Notes under the pieces: model-generated
Seen by the model: the letters and a program-made list of their open reading frames with translations, nothing else
The model's database searches: none
Told to the model about the DNA's origin: nothing
Program-made: the position numbers and the translations under genes
Source: Herpetosiphon giganteus
GTDB taxonomy: Bacteria > Chloroflexota > Chloroflexia > Chloroflexales > Herpetosiphonaceae
Direction: 5' to 3'
Length of the DNA stretch: 64,000 nt
Assembly (NCBI RefSeq): GCF_016907925.1
Contig: NZ_JAFBCZ010000020.1
Span: 53,999 to 117,998 of the forward strand
Shown: piece by piece, positions 17,578-28,900 of the stretch
How positions within the stretch are numbered: position 1 is the first letter of the stretch
Layout of the letters: every line of letters begins with the position of its first letter

Positions 17578-20500
17578 CTATGGCAGGTTCTTCAAGCGCT
17601 CCTGCGCCGAACCTACCCACAAGCCCTCGGGCGGGGCGATACTCAAATAGGTTTCGTATTCGCGGCGAGCCTCGGTAGGATTATTTTGCAAACGATACAC
17701 TTCGGCCAGATGATAGTGCGGGTCGGCAAATTGGCTATCGGCCAGAATCGCCGCGCTAAATTGGGCCGCCGCCGCATCAAGTTTGGTGCTATCAACCTCG
17801 GCCCAAGCCAAATAGCCTTGGCCTAGTTTGGTTTGGTTTTGCGGGTTTGGCCCTGCATTATAGGCTTGTTCGTAGGCCAACACCACCTGATCGTAGCGTT
17901 TCAGAGAGAGCAATACATCGCCCAAGAGATGGTGCAAGCCAATATCGTTGGGGTGCACATCGGCAGCTCGACCCAAAATCGCTGCCGCGCGATCAGCTTG
18001 GCCCGATTGCCACAATTGCTTGCCAGCCTCGAAGGCATAGCCAGCATTGTTGGGGTCGCTTTCGTAGAGCGCAACCGCCGCCTCAACTTGGTTGCCAGCC
18101 TGATCAACCGGCGTGTTCGGCACTGCTGGCGTTGCAGGCACGCCATCTCGCCATTGCATCGCTAGCTCGCGCAATTGCGGGGTAGTTTTGTAGATTGTGA
18201 CGCTATTCTGTTGATAAACTTGCTGCACGCCGGGCATCGTCACAAATTTATCAACGCCCATTGGGTCGCGCAAGCGCTCAATCTGGCCAACATACACATA
18301 ATCTACGCCATATTTATTCAGCAACCATTGGGTACGCAATACATCAAGGCTGCTATAAATCTCCAGCACATCGCGAATGCGTTGATCAACCAATGGTCCG
18401 GGCCGTTGCTCGCCAGCATGCAAGGCACTAATGATGGTTGGCAAGCCAGTGTTAGCCGTGATCCGAATGCCAAAAGCGCGATAGAATTCTTGCTCCGATT
18501 GCAGCAGAATTTCGGTGCCAGTAATATTCTCGGTAATCCAACGAATGGCCGCCAGATCGTCGGCCAAATTAACAATGCCATTGTTGACGCTATATTCAGC
18601 GGTTTGCATATAGGCCAAGCCATCAAGGGTCAAGCCTTGCACTGGTTTATCGAAGCGCATGCCAACCCGACTGAGCGTGCCAAAAATCGGGAAGAACAGG
18701 CCAATCACAACTCCAACCGTAACCACCGTTTGCCAACTATATTTGGCTGCCCGCGAGCTGCGTAAGGCCGAAGCAATATGCGGCAATAGCAGGCTCGCAC
18801 TCAAAGCCCACAGCACCCAAACTTGATAACCAAATTTAAAGACCGTGTTCATACGCTCTGAATCGCCAGGGCCGCCTTCCCATGTGCCAGGCGCAAGGTG
18901 ATCGCGAATGAACAACATCTCGACACCCAAGGCCACTAAGCCGCCAACCAAGCCCAGCACAATCGCCCAGCGCGCCGATGGCGAGGCTACCCGATTGATA
19001 AAGCGCCGAATGAGGCCCGCCAAGAGCAAGCCAATCGCCAAGCGCACTGGAATGCCAGCGCTGAAAATTGGCTTATAGGTTGCTGCCAAACCTGGCAAAA
19101 CCGAAGGCTCGGTAAGTGCACTTTTGCCAGCAGCACTACGGGTCAAAAGCAGTACAACCAAGGCCGCCGCAGCCAAGCCATAGCCAATCAGCCAGCGCCC
19201 GCGCGTCGCTTTCACCCAATCCAAAAATGGGGTTGGTTCGGCGCGTTTAAGCGGCAGCAACAGCCAAACAGTGATTACCAGCACAAACAGGCCATAAATC
19301 GCCAGCCACGGCACAAGCGCTGTGCCGACCCGAATTGGCCACACGCCGCCGACTGGAGCTTTATAGCTGCCCAAGAATGGCGCATACAGCAGCAAACCAA
19401 GCGCTACCGTCGCCACGCCTAGCAGGCTATAGCCAAGCGTCGCCCACCAACGGCGTTGCGGCGCTTGCCAACCCCGCGCCATCAAGCCAACGATGAGTAC
19501 CAAGCCGTAGGTCGGCACATCCCAAGCATTGGCCGCCGCCAACGAGCCAACCGCCAAAGCAGCCAAAGCAAAAGCTGGCAATTGGCGGAGCAAACGTCGC
19601 CGTCGGCTCACTTCCCATGCCAAGGCCACCACCAACAAGGTTATTGGCAAGGCAATCAGGTGCGGGTGCAAATCGGCAAAAATGATGCTCCAAGCAGGGA
19701 ATTCATTAATTGTGTTGAGTTTATCGCTAACAGTGACCCGACTTGGCCCCCAGAACCATGGCACGCCGCCGCCCAAACGACGGGTAAAGTTTTCGCCCGT
19801 GCCATTGGCCAGCGCATCGCCGAGCATCGCGCCCAAGCTGGTTTCACTATCGAGCGGCGCACAAGCAGCTTCGCGGCCTTCGCCACCCAACTCGCAAGCT
19901 TGCCAAGCCCGCACCACGCCGCCAATTCCGGTCGAGGTGCCAATGGGCAATACGCCTGCTAAATTACCAATGATAGCCACTGCAACGAGGGCCATGGCGG
20001 CAACTTTGAGCCGCCGCGTAACCACCAAGCCCACGGCCCAAGCACCAATGCCGATCAACGCCCCAACCGTGGCAACCGCCAAATTAAAGCCAATTGCCGA
20101 GTTTAGGCCAAACAACTTCATCGGCAAGGCCATCAAATACAGGCCGTAATAGTAGTAGTTGATCGTGCCTTGCGAATAGAACGGATCAAGCGGTGGCATG
20201 TTGGGCGAGCGCAGCACTGCATTCAAAAAGCCAAATTCAAACGGTTTTTCGCCACCCCAATAGGGATGCCACAAATCAGAATTGGCCGCCCGAACCAAAG
20301 TCCAAAGCGCAAACAAGCTAACAAAAACCAACTCACTAATGATGATGTTGCGTCGTTGTTGCCGCCAGTTGGCGCGAATCCGTTGGGCCGCGCCAAAATA
20401 CCATGCCGCAACCGCCAATGCCGCCAACATGGCCAAGCCCACAACTACGCTGAGCCGCGTCCATTGCCAGAAGCCAAGGCTGGTTGGCAGCCAAATCAGC

Positions 20501-23500
20501 CAGCCAAGCAGCAAGATTCCAGCAATTTTACTGGCGCTCCAAGCTGCGGCCAACGACGAACGCAAGGCTTGGGCCACAATTGGGAAGGCCAGCAAGCCCA
20601 CCAATTCAAAAAATAGCAACCACAACACGATTGCAGCACCCTGATTTTGATTGATCCAAGCCCAATCCGAGAAGCCATCGACGCGCGGGGTTTCAACCTT
20701 GTTATCGACTGTGGCTTGGGGCAAGGGCTTTTCGGCCATGCTAATCGCCGCAACCGGATTGGCTGGCGGAATGCCTGGCAACTCGGTTGGTGGCAAGGCG
20801 CTTGGCTCGGGCACTTTGGCATCGGTGCGCAGGTAGATTTGGGTTGAGCCGCTATCGTAGCCAATGCGCCAACGCCCTGAGGCCTTCAGTTGCTCAAAAA
20901 CTGGCAACAAATCGCCATAGACCGCGCGCTCCAAGCCGCCAAGGTAAATCACACTCACGCCATAGCGATCGAGATACGTTTGGGCGGTGTTAGGATCAAA
21001 GGCGGTATAAATTTGCTGAATGATATTTTTACGATTGGCAATAATCCCAGCTGCTTCTGCTGGCGCACGTTGCTGATTCTCGTGACCATCCCAGCCAATC
21101 AGGGTTGGCAGGCCAGTCCAGGTTGCAATCCGGCTGTTCCAGCGATAGGCCGAGGTGCTAGCTTCGAGCACGGTTGGCGTGCCTTCGACGTTGGCACGCA
21201 ACCAACGAATCGCCGCTGCATCGTCTTTAAGCGCAATTTCGCGATTTTCAACCCACGTCGCGCCTTCCATCCACGCCATGCCATCAAGCCCACGCGGCGC
21301 ATCGGCCACATAGCGATCGGCAACTTTGGCTTGGGTGGCGGTAATTGGATAGACCAACGCGCCAAGCACCAACAAGCCCGTGACGGTTGCCCACGAGATG
21401 CGCAGTGGAGCGGCCAAACTAGAACGCAATCCGCTGCGGAAGGCGCTCAAGGTCAATGGTACAACGCTGGCAGCAGCCAAGACCAACAATGCCCAAGCTT
21501 CGTAGCCAAGCTTAAAGACCACGTTCATGCGCCCAGCGCCGGGCAAGACAATCGTTTCGGTCAGGAGTACCAGCAAAATGCCAGCAGTCGTCAAGGCCAA
21601 GGGCACAACTTCGCGCCGGCGGGTGCGGCCAGCCAAAGCACTCCACAAGAGCGAAATTCCCCAAACTGCCAGCGGCAATAGAACCACAATTGAGGCAGCA
21701 CGTTGGGCAATTGCCTGTTTGAATAAATTATCAATCAAAAGCGCTACTTTGCCTGGCTCAACGCTCATATCAAGTGGCGTTACCACATTTTGCAGCAGGC
21801 TGATCAATGCCATCCAGACGAGGCTGGCCCCAACCCCAATCAAGGTGCTGCGCATGCCCCAAATTCGCCGCGCTAGCAATAGCATCCATGGAATCAAAAT
21901 CCAGAACCACAAACCATACAGCGCGGTAAATTCGCGAATTGTCATCCGTTGGTCGTTGGTCAGCAATTGGGGCTTGCCATAGTCGCCAGTCGCCAAATAG
22001 CGGTTGAACGGCGACCAAACCACGGTCATGACCACAACCACTGCCAGCGGTGGCAGCACAATCCACAGCCAGCGCTTGGGCCAAGCGACGTTGCGGCTTT
22101 GTTGGACCCCAACTACCAGCAAGGCAACCGCCGCCAAAGCCAAGCTTAGCGGATAATCCCAAACATTGGTGGCCTTGAGTGCGCCAACCAAAATGCCCAG
22201 TGCCACGCTCCAACCAGCCAAGGCTTTGGCCGAAATCTTGGGCGCTTTGTACAAGCCAACCAGGCTCAGCAAGAGCAAGACAAGCAGCGAAAGCCCAATA
22301 ATGTGGGCATGCAAATCGCCATATAAAAACGAGAAGAAGGGAAATTCGCTAATTGTGCTGGGCGGAATCACCCGCGTTGCATTCCAATACGGCCATTCTG
22401 GGCGCAAATTGAACGATTCGCCGTCGAGCCGTTTGGCAAAGCCCGCTGCCGCATCAGCCAACGGCGAGCCACCTTCTAGCCAAATACCTTGGCTCGATTG
22501 CTCAGGATTCGACCAACTTAACTCGCTGTTGCCCAAAATCCGCGCACTATTGAAATAGAAGATTGGCTGGACCAAATTGCCCAACAGCATCAAGGCTACC
22601 GCCGCCCCAACCGCTGTCATGCAGGCGCGGCGCTCGATCTTTTTGGCAGCTCGTCCAAGCGTCGAGAGCAGGTTGTAGCCAAAACTGCCACTCAGTTGCG
22701 CGGTCATGGCAAACAAGCTGATTAATGCCAGATTGAAGCCAACCTCTGGGCGAATCGCCAACAGCTTCATCGGCGTGCCCATCAGCACATAGCCCCAATA
22801 GTAGTAGTTCATGTAGCCGCCAGCAAACCATGGGTCATAGGGCGGGAACTGCACCGATTTGAGCGTCGCAGTCAGGTAGGCCAAATTCATGGGCTTTTCG
22901 CCGCCCATGGCTGGGTGCCATAAATCGGGGTTGAGGTAGCGAATCGTCAGCAGAATCAAAAAGCCAACCAGATAAATCGCCTGCGACGTGAGAATTGCCG
23001 CGCGACGTGTTTGCCACCACAAGCGTAATTCGTGGCGCGAACGCAGCAAACTAACCCCGCCCAAGCCAACCAAAACCAGATAGACCCCAGCAATCCAGAA
23101 GCGATTGAACGACCACCAATGCCACGCAGCAGGCAGCCATGCAATCAAGGCCAAGGCAAATAAACCAACTAGCCGCGCCATGCCCAAGCCACGGTCAGGC
23201 AAGGGCAATTTTAAGCGCCACAGCAAGCCAAAAGCCGCCAAGCCCAGCACTTCTAGCGCCAAAACCCAGAAAATCAATGGCGCAACATTGGCAACACCAT
23301 CAAAAACCCAAGCCCACGTGCCAGAAGTCAATTGCTCGCGCCATTCGGCCACCGTTTGTTGCAACATGGTTGGCATTGGCGTGGCAACTTTGGGCCGCAG
23401 CTTATAAATTTCATCAACATTCACATCACGCAAAATTTGCTGGCGTGCTGCATCAAGATTCCAGCGCTCAGTGCGCTTCCAAATCGTTACCCGTGGATGA

Positions 23501-25368
23501 TCGTAAACGCTCCAATCTTCGGTGGCGTGATCATCGGGAATGCTGATGCCCAAAAACGAAGGATACGAGCTGAAATCGGCAACTTTTTCGTACCCCAACG
23601 AGCCATCGAAAATGCCCTTGAAGAAATTGAGCGTCGCCGGAAAGCGCATCGGCAATTGGTCAAGCGAATCGTAGGCGCGGTTCGAGGTAAAGGCCAAATA
23701 GTTGGCTTGGTTGGCAACTTGCAGAATTTGCTCAATTGAGCCAGCATCATTTTCATTAACAATTGGCAACTGCACATCAGTCCAGATCCAATTTTCCATG
23801 CCTGGAATGCCAATATCCCACGAATCGGAGGTGTGAGTGCTGCCCGGCGGTAGGTTGGCGTGCGCCCAGGCCGAGGCTTGAGTTCGGGTATGTGGTCGCT
23901 CATAAATGCGGCTAAAACCCCAGCCCCAGAGCAGCGTTACCAGCGCAACCATGCTGGTGAGGCCAACTGCCAAGCCATGCAATGGCACTTTACGAAACAG
24001 CAACGGTGTGCCTTCACGCCGCGCCCAATCAACAAAGCTAATCAAGCCCCACGCCGCAAATAGAATTAACGGGCCATAAATTGGCAGCAAATAGCGCATC
24101 GGCTTAATCATCAAGCCGCCCTGCCAGAAGAAATAAATCCCTGTCCAAAGCCACATCGGCAACAGGCCAAGCAAGCGCTGACGCGAACTTGAGCGCAGCA
24201 AGGCAATGCCAAATGCCAGCCAGCCAAGCCATGCCGCCACGCCCAAAGGCACGCCCATGCCCCAGCGAATCATGTTGGTCAATTCGTAGGTATAGTTGCT
24301 GCGGCCAGCCCATTGATGCGATGAAGGCGCGTCGACATCGCCCGATGAAGTTGCACTAGCGCGGCCAATTGCCTCAAGGAAACGGTCATCAAAACCAATA
24401 CCATTGAAGGCATCGGGCATGCTAAAACGTAGCGTAAAGAGCATAACCAAGAAGGCTAACAACCCAAAAGCAACCCCATACAAACTGCTATTCAGCAAGC
24501 GCACAAACATTGCCCATGGTGAATAGTCGCCACGCAAATAGGCAGGGTTGCGCCAATAGGCCACCATCGCCGCAATCGCAACAATTCCGCCAAGCGGCGC
24601 GAGGGTAATTTTGCAGGAAACTGCCAATGCTAAGGCTGCGCCAGCAAACATGGTGTTGAGCACGGCGCTCCACCAGTGGCGCGATTGGGCCAAACGCGTG
24701 CTCGCATACAAGGTCAACAGGCCATACATCGCCGCCTGACCATCGACGACAAAAAAGTGAGCATGTTGAATGAGGGCTGGTGACCAAGCAAAACAAAAGC
24801 CAGCCAACAAGCCAATGCGGCGGCTGTTGAGCGTGCGGCCAAGCAAAAACAAAATGACGATCGAAATCAAATCGGCAATTGTTGAGACAGTGCGGCCAAC
24901 CACCGCAATTTGGCGGCTCGATAGTTGGTCTGGTTCAATTTCAGGATAGAATTTTTCAGTTAGGTAGCGCACGCTAGCAACTGGCAACGAGCCATACACA
25001 TAGCCTTGGTCAATCGTGCGCGGGTTGAGTGAGTTACAGCCGCTGGTTGCGCTAGGCCGTTGTTTGCTCAGATCAGGCTCTTCTGGATTGCGCGTATTCT
25101 TCAGCTGCGCCACGCCTTGATCGTTGGTCACAAGCTCACATTCGGTTCTGAGATAGCTCAAAAACGAATCGGGCACCCGCAGATTGGGCGTAATCGCATC
25201 CTTGAGGTAATACTCGTCTGGGTGGATGAGCGGCGCGTAGCCATCCCAATCAGCACGATTGATCGATCGTACTCCCCAAGCCATCCAAAGGATTACCAAC
25301 AATAAAAGCAAGCTGATCAAATCGGGGAAGCGTCGCCCAAAGGCACGCAGCGCAGCGAAACGTGGCAT
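17578..25368 (-). CDS. Giant membrane fusion: PMT-like glycosyltransferase + two DUF2298 domains + TPR
   Basis: 2596 residues from ATG 25368; an in-frame ATG at 25431 would add 21 residues without hydrophobic or signal character. Domain order: residues about 1-690 resemble a GT39/PMT-type GT-C glycosyltransferase with the acidic first-loop motif IHPDEYYLKDA. About 800-1500 is a DUF2298 domain (WHPAMGGEKPMNLAYL ... MNYYYWGY; SEFPFFSFLYGDLHAHIIGL). About 1680-2390 is a second DUF2298 domain (WHPYWGGEKPFEFGFL ... INYYYYGL; FADLHPHLIALPITLL). The last ~160 residues are TPR repeats. Probably a cell-envelope glycosylation machine with three catalytic-type modules in one chain; function inferred from family only. 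Confidence 0.85.
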   Translation of the reverse strand: MPRFAALRAFGRRFPDLISLLLLLVILWMAWGVRSINRADWDGYAPLIHPDEYYLKDAITPNLRVPDSFLSYLRTECELVTNDQGVAQLKNTRNPEEPDLSKQRPSATSGCNSLNPRTIDQGYVYGSLPVASVRYLTEKFYPEIEPDQLSSRQIAVVGRTVSTIADLISIVILFLLGRTLNSRRIGLLAGFCFAWSPALIQHAHFFVVDGQAAMYGLLTLYASTRLAQSRHWWSAVLNTMFAGAALALAVSCKITLAPLGGIVAIAAMVAYWRNPAYLRGDYSPWAMFVRLLNSSLYGVAFGLLAFLVMLFTLRFSMPDAFNGIGFDDRFLEAIGRASATSSGDVDAPSSHQWAGRSNYTYELTNMIRWGMGVPLGVAAWLGWLAFGIALLRSSSRQRLLGLLPMWLWTGIYFFWQGGLMIKPMRYLLPIYGPLILFAAWGLISFVDWARREGTPLLFRKVPLHGLAVGLTSMVALVTLLWGWGFSRIYERPHTRTQASAWAHANLPPGSTHTSDSWDIGIPGMENWIWTDVQLPIVNENDAGSIEQILQVANQANYLAFTSNRAYDSLDQLPMRFPATLNFFKGIFDGSLGYEKVADFSSYPSFLGISIPDDHATEDWSVYDHPRVTIWKRTERWNLDAARQQILRDVNVDEIYKLRPKVATPMPTMLQQTVAEWREQLTSGTWAWVFDGVANVAPLIFWVLALEVLGLAAFGLLWRLKLPLPDRGLGMARLVGLFALALIAWLPAAWHWWSFNRFWIAGVYLVLVGLGGVSLLRSRHELRLWWQTRRAAILTSQAIYLVGFLILLTIRYLNPDLWHPAMGGEKPMNLAYLTATLKSVQFPPYDPWFAGGYMNYYYWGYVLMGTPMKLLAIRPEVGFNLALISLFAMTAQLSGSFGYNLLSTLGRAAKKIERRACMTAVGAAVALMLLGNLVQPIFYFNSARILGNSELSWSNPEQSSQGIWLEGGSPLADAAAGFAKRLDGESFNLRPEWPYWNATRVIPPSTISEFPFFSFLYGDLHAHIIGLSLLVLLLLSLVGLYKAPKISAKALAGWSVALGILVGALKATNVWDYPLSLALAAVALLVVGVQQSRNVAWPKRWLWIVLPPLAVVVVMTVVWSPFNRYLATGDYGKPQLLTNDQRMTIREFTALYGLWFWILIPWMLLLARRIWGMRSTLIGVGASLVWMALISLLQNVVTPLDMSVEPGKVALLIDNLFKQAIAQRAASIVVLLPLAVWGISLLWSALAGRTRRREVVPLALTTAGILLVLLTETIVLPGAGRMNVVFKLGYEAWALLVLAAASVVPLTLSAFRSGLRSSLAAPLRISWATVTGLLVLGALVYPITATQAKVADRYVADAPRGLDGMAWMEGATWVENREIALKDDAAAIRWLRANVEGTPTVLEASTSAYRWNSRIATWTGLPTLIGWDGHENQQRAPAEAAGIIANRKNIIQQIYTAFDPNTAQTYLDRYGVSVIYLGGLERAVYGDLLPVFEQLKASGRWRIGYDSGSTQIYLRTDAKVPEPSALPPTELPGIPPANPVAAISMAEKPLPQATVDNKVETPRVDGFSDWAWINQNQGAAIVLWLLFFELVGLLAFPIVAQALRSSLAAAWSASKIAGILLLGWLIWLPTSLGFWQWTRLSVVVGLAMLAALAVAAWYFGAAQRIRANWRQQRRNIIISELVFVSLFALWTLVRAANSDLWHPYWGGEKPFEFGFLNAVLRSPNMPPLDPFYSQGTINYYYYGLYLMALPMKLFGLNSAIGFNLAVATVGALIGIGAWAVGLVVTRRLKVAAMALVAVAIIGNLAGVLPIGTSTGIGGVVRAWQACELGGEGREAACAPLDSETSLGAMLGDALANGTGENFTRRLGGGVPWFWGPSRVTVSDKLNTINEFPAWSIIFADLHPHLIALPITLLVVALAWEVSRRRRLLRQLPAFALAALAVGSLAAANAWDVPTYGLVLIVGLMARGWQAPQRRWWATLGYSLLGVATVALGLLLYAPFLGSYKAPVGGVWPIRVGTALVPWLAIYGLFVLVITVWLLLPLKRAEPTPFLDWVKATRGRWLIGYGLAAAALVVLLLTRSAAGKSALTEPSVLPGLAATYKPIFSAGIPVRLAIGLLLAGLIRRFINRVASPSARWAIVLGLVGGLVALGVEMLFIRDHLAPGTWEGGPGDSERMNTVFKFGYQVWVLWALSASLLLPHIASALRSSRAAKYSWQTVVTVGVVIGLFFPIFGTLSRVGMRFDKPVQGLTLDGLAYMQTAEYSVNNGIVNLADDLAAIRWITENITGTEILLQSEQEFYRAFGIRITANTGLPTIISALHAGEQRPGPLVDQRIRDVLEIYSSLDVLRTQWLLNKYGVDYVYVGQIERLRDPMGVDKFVTMPGVQQVYQQNSVTIYKTTPQLRELAMQWRDGVPATPAVPNTPVDQAGNQVEAAVALYESDPNNAGYAFEAGKQLWQSGQADRAAAILGRAADVHPNDIGLHHLLGDVLLSLKRYDQVVLAYEQAYNAGPNPQNQTKLGQGYLAWAEVDSTKLDAAAAQFSAAILADSQFADPHYHLAEVYRLQNNPTEARREYETYLSIAPPEGLWVGSAQERLKNLP

Positions 25369-25441
25369 AGTTATCACCCTGAACTCAACAACGGGCGAAT
25401 TATAGCGCAAAATCGGCTTGCATGGGAACACAATAGAGAAG

Positions 25442-25926
25442 GATGAAGGATGAATTATGAGGGATGAAGTTTAGAACAGAGAACAAAGAGCCTAGAACAA
25501 ATCAGAAGGCAAAAGTCAAAAATCAAAAGCCTTGAAATATTGAAACCGCAAAGAGCACAAAGAGCACTTTTTTGCCACAGATTGACACAGATTATTGTGA
25601 TTATGTTCGCGCCAGCCCATAGCCTACAGCCTATAGCCATCATTTCTCTGCGCCGCTGCGTTAACATTTCGATCCACGAAGCACACGAAGCGCACGAAGA
25701 ATATTTTTTAGCCACGAATTGCACGAATTCCACAAATTGATGTTCCAATAGCCCAAAGCCTAGAGCCTATAGCCATCATTTCTCTGCGCCTCTGCGTTAA
25801 AATCCCGATCCCCAGCCCCCGACCCCTGATCCCGAGCTTTTTGACTTTTGATTTTTGCCTTCTGACTTTTGACTTTCACTATGCTCTTCATCCCTCATCC
25901 CTCATCCTTCATCCTTTCGCTATGGG
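25442..25926. repeat. Intergenic composite repeat cluster
   Basis: No gene seen. It has GATGAAGGATGAATTATGAG, AAAAGTCAAAAATCAAAAGC, GCCTACAGCCTATAGCC, CACGAAGCGCACGAAG, TCTGCGCCTCTGCGTTAAAA and ATCCCTCATCCTTCATCC. Many motifs here occur as the reverse complement of those in the clusters at 10.5 and 12.4 kb. Confidence 0.7.
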
Positions 25927-28900
25927 CTATGCATACACATACTCATAACAAACCAACGTCAGATCATCGCGTTTGATCGTGCTGGCTGGGCTCGTTGGCT
26001 CAAGCGTACTCCGACCTTGGATTTGGTAGAGTTCGCGCAATAGCTCAAGCACCGCCTGCACATCGGCATCAGCATTGTAGAGATTGAGAGCTTTGCGCAA
26101 GCGTTGCACAACCGCCCCAACCTGCGGCTCTTTGAGCATTTTGCGCAATTCACGTACTTCACTGCGATCAACACCAGGTTGCGCTAAATGATTATGCAAT
26201 AGCTGGGCAATGACATTCTGTTCTGGCGCAACAATTTTATCAACCACCGTCGCGGTAACTTGTTGCTGCACATCACGCAAAATGCTATTCAGAATCGTAT
26301 CGTGAATCGCAAAAATATCGACTTCGCTGTAGGGCGGCGGAAAGCGTGGTGTATCAGGGCTGCACGCAATCAGTTGCATAATGGTGTAGCGGTTGTCGGT
26401 AATCGTCTGTTTTGCAAGGTCGTAGTAGCGCCAAAAATGGGCAGTGCTACCATCACGCGGGGCTGTGAAATAGAAAAACAGGCCCTTAGCATTGCTGCGC
26501 TCAATTCCCGAATGAATCCCATCATCAAGGTCGGTCAGCCAGCGCTGGGCATCGGTCGTCAGCACATTTTGCAATTCAGCAAATAATGATTCGCTACTTG
26601 CTAGCTCCAAAAATGATTCTTGCTCCTCAACCACTGCATTATCTTCGTCGGCAATTCGTTTGAGGGTGTTGAAATCGCGCGGCGTAACCACTTCGCCAAG
26701 CACACTTGCATCCAAAAAGCCTGTTTGATTGATCAAATCGATTTTGCTGGTTAGGCTGCGCACCAAGCCCAACAAGGCTTCAAGTTCGCGCTCAGGAAAC
26801 ATATTGTAGACATGCAAAACATCGAAGTTTGAGCCAAGCCGATCGATCCGGCCTGCTCGTTGCACCATTCGCGTTGGATTCCAATGGAGATCGTAGTTCA
26901 GCAAATGGCCGCAATCTTGCAAATTATGGCCCTCAGAAAGCACATCGGTGGCAATCAGAATCTGCACTTCTTCACTCGTCCCAATCAAATCTGGTTGATT
27001 GCTGGCGCGCGGCGCAAAATGGCTAACAATTTTGGCGCGATCACTGGTTTTGATGCTGCTATCGATGCGGCGAATGGTTGGATTGCCAAGGCTCGCCTGC
27101 CAGGCTGCGTTGCTTGGGTCGGTCAGGGTCTGATATAAATAACGCGCCGTATCTTTGTAATAGGTAAAAATCACTACTTTGCAGCCATTCAGTTGGTTGG
27201 CGAGCAAGGCTTGCAATTGCACCAACTTCGCATCGTGGCTGGCCTGAATTTGGCGAATCGCATGCCAAATGTCGTTCAACGCGTCAATATCTGCTTGCAA
27301 AGCCCGATGCAAGCGCCGCCGATCGTATTTGCTGGCCTCAAGTTTGGGCAGTTTGGCAATGATGGCGCTGGCCGCTGCATGTTCATCAATCGCCGAAGCT
27401 TGCGAGCTTGGGGTGCTATCGTCGCTATCTTCGTCGTCGGCTTCGAGCAAACGCATAGCCTGTTGAAACGAGACTGAATCGAGCACAACCCCATCTTGAA
27501 CATATTCGGCAAAGGTTTTGACAAAAGCCAACGAGCGCCGAATCGAAATCCGAAAGGCTTCAATGCTCGATTCAAGCCGTTTGAGAAAGCGGCTTTTGAA
27601 AATACCAACCAAGGCTGCTTGCCGCCCAAGCTCAAATTCATCTTGGTCAATCGGACGCAACTTGTAGGCTTCAAGGTTGTAATGGGCTAAATGCAGGCCT
27701 TCAATCGCGCGAATAATGTTTTGATACAGCCCACTGTAAGCCGCTTGCAAATCGTATTCGACGCTGTGTAGCTGCCGCGTTGGCCAGCGAATTGGCTCGC
27801 CATGAATCAGCGCTTCTGGGTAGGCACGGCGAATAAATTGGCGCGTGCGCCGAATAACCACTTCTTCGAGCAGGTTGAAAATCCGAATTGAGCCTGCTTC
27901 CATCGATTCGCGCCGCGCTGCCAAGAAATATTTGTAGAGATCGCCGATGCCCGCCGAAGCAAAATAGCTGCGATCGTTGCCGGTAAACAAATTGATTTGG
28001 TTGTATAAATCGAAAATGTTGTTGTTAATCGGCGTGGCGGTTAGCATAATTAGCTTTTTGCGATTGCCACTGCGCCCCCGTCGCCCATTGGCGGCCAGCA
28101 AAAGCTCAAGTTGTTGATAGCGTTTGGCGCGCTTGTTGCGAAAATTATGCGCTTCGTCAACCAGAATCACATCAACATCCAAAAATTCGCGGCTATCAAA
28201 TTCGTCGAGGCCAAGCCGTTCTTGGGTCAATACTTGGCCCGCAATTGTCGCGCTACGCAGCTCGCGCTCCCACATGCCGCGCAACGAAGCCGGACAAATG
28301 ACCAAGGCTTTTTGGCGCTGATGGTAGGCGTAATCTTCCAGCAGTTTTTTGCCAATCCAGGTTTTGCCCAGCCCCACCGAATCGGCGACAATCACGCCAT
28401 CGTATTGGGCCAAAATCCGCCGCGCTTTGCGCACAGCATCATCTTGAAATTCGGCCAATTCGACCGCCGAACGGGTTGCTGGTTGCTCGTCGCGCTCAGC
28501 CAAATCGTCCTTGAAGTAGCGATACAGCGCTTTCATGTAGATTTCGTAGGGCGTGTATTCGCGCCCGCCAAATTTGGAGTTTTCAAGCAATTCGATCAAT
28601 TGATCTTTATAGTCGATTGAGCGTTGCCACTGCTGTTCGTACCAGCGCGAGAGGTCGAGGATGGCGCGCGTGCCAATTTCGCTTTTGAGCAGGCGTTCTT
28701 GTTCTAGCCCAAGCTCGCTGCTGGTTTGTTGCGCGGAATGCTGGGCGACTGTGGCTTTGGCTTCAGCATCATCAAGCTCGGCATCGGTCAGCAAGGTTTT
28801 ATGCACCAAATTCAATTCATGATTGCTGACCAAGCCCGGCCCAGTGAAATTGCTGCTGCCCACAATCCCCACAATTGGCGTGAGCGGATCGAACACATTG

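Noticed and set aside
17833..24796. Many open frames on the opposite strand of the giant membrane gene
   Set aside because: They are antisense shadows caused by GC-skewed third positions; none has a ribosome site or domain.
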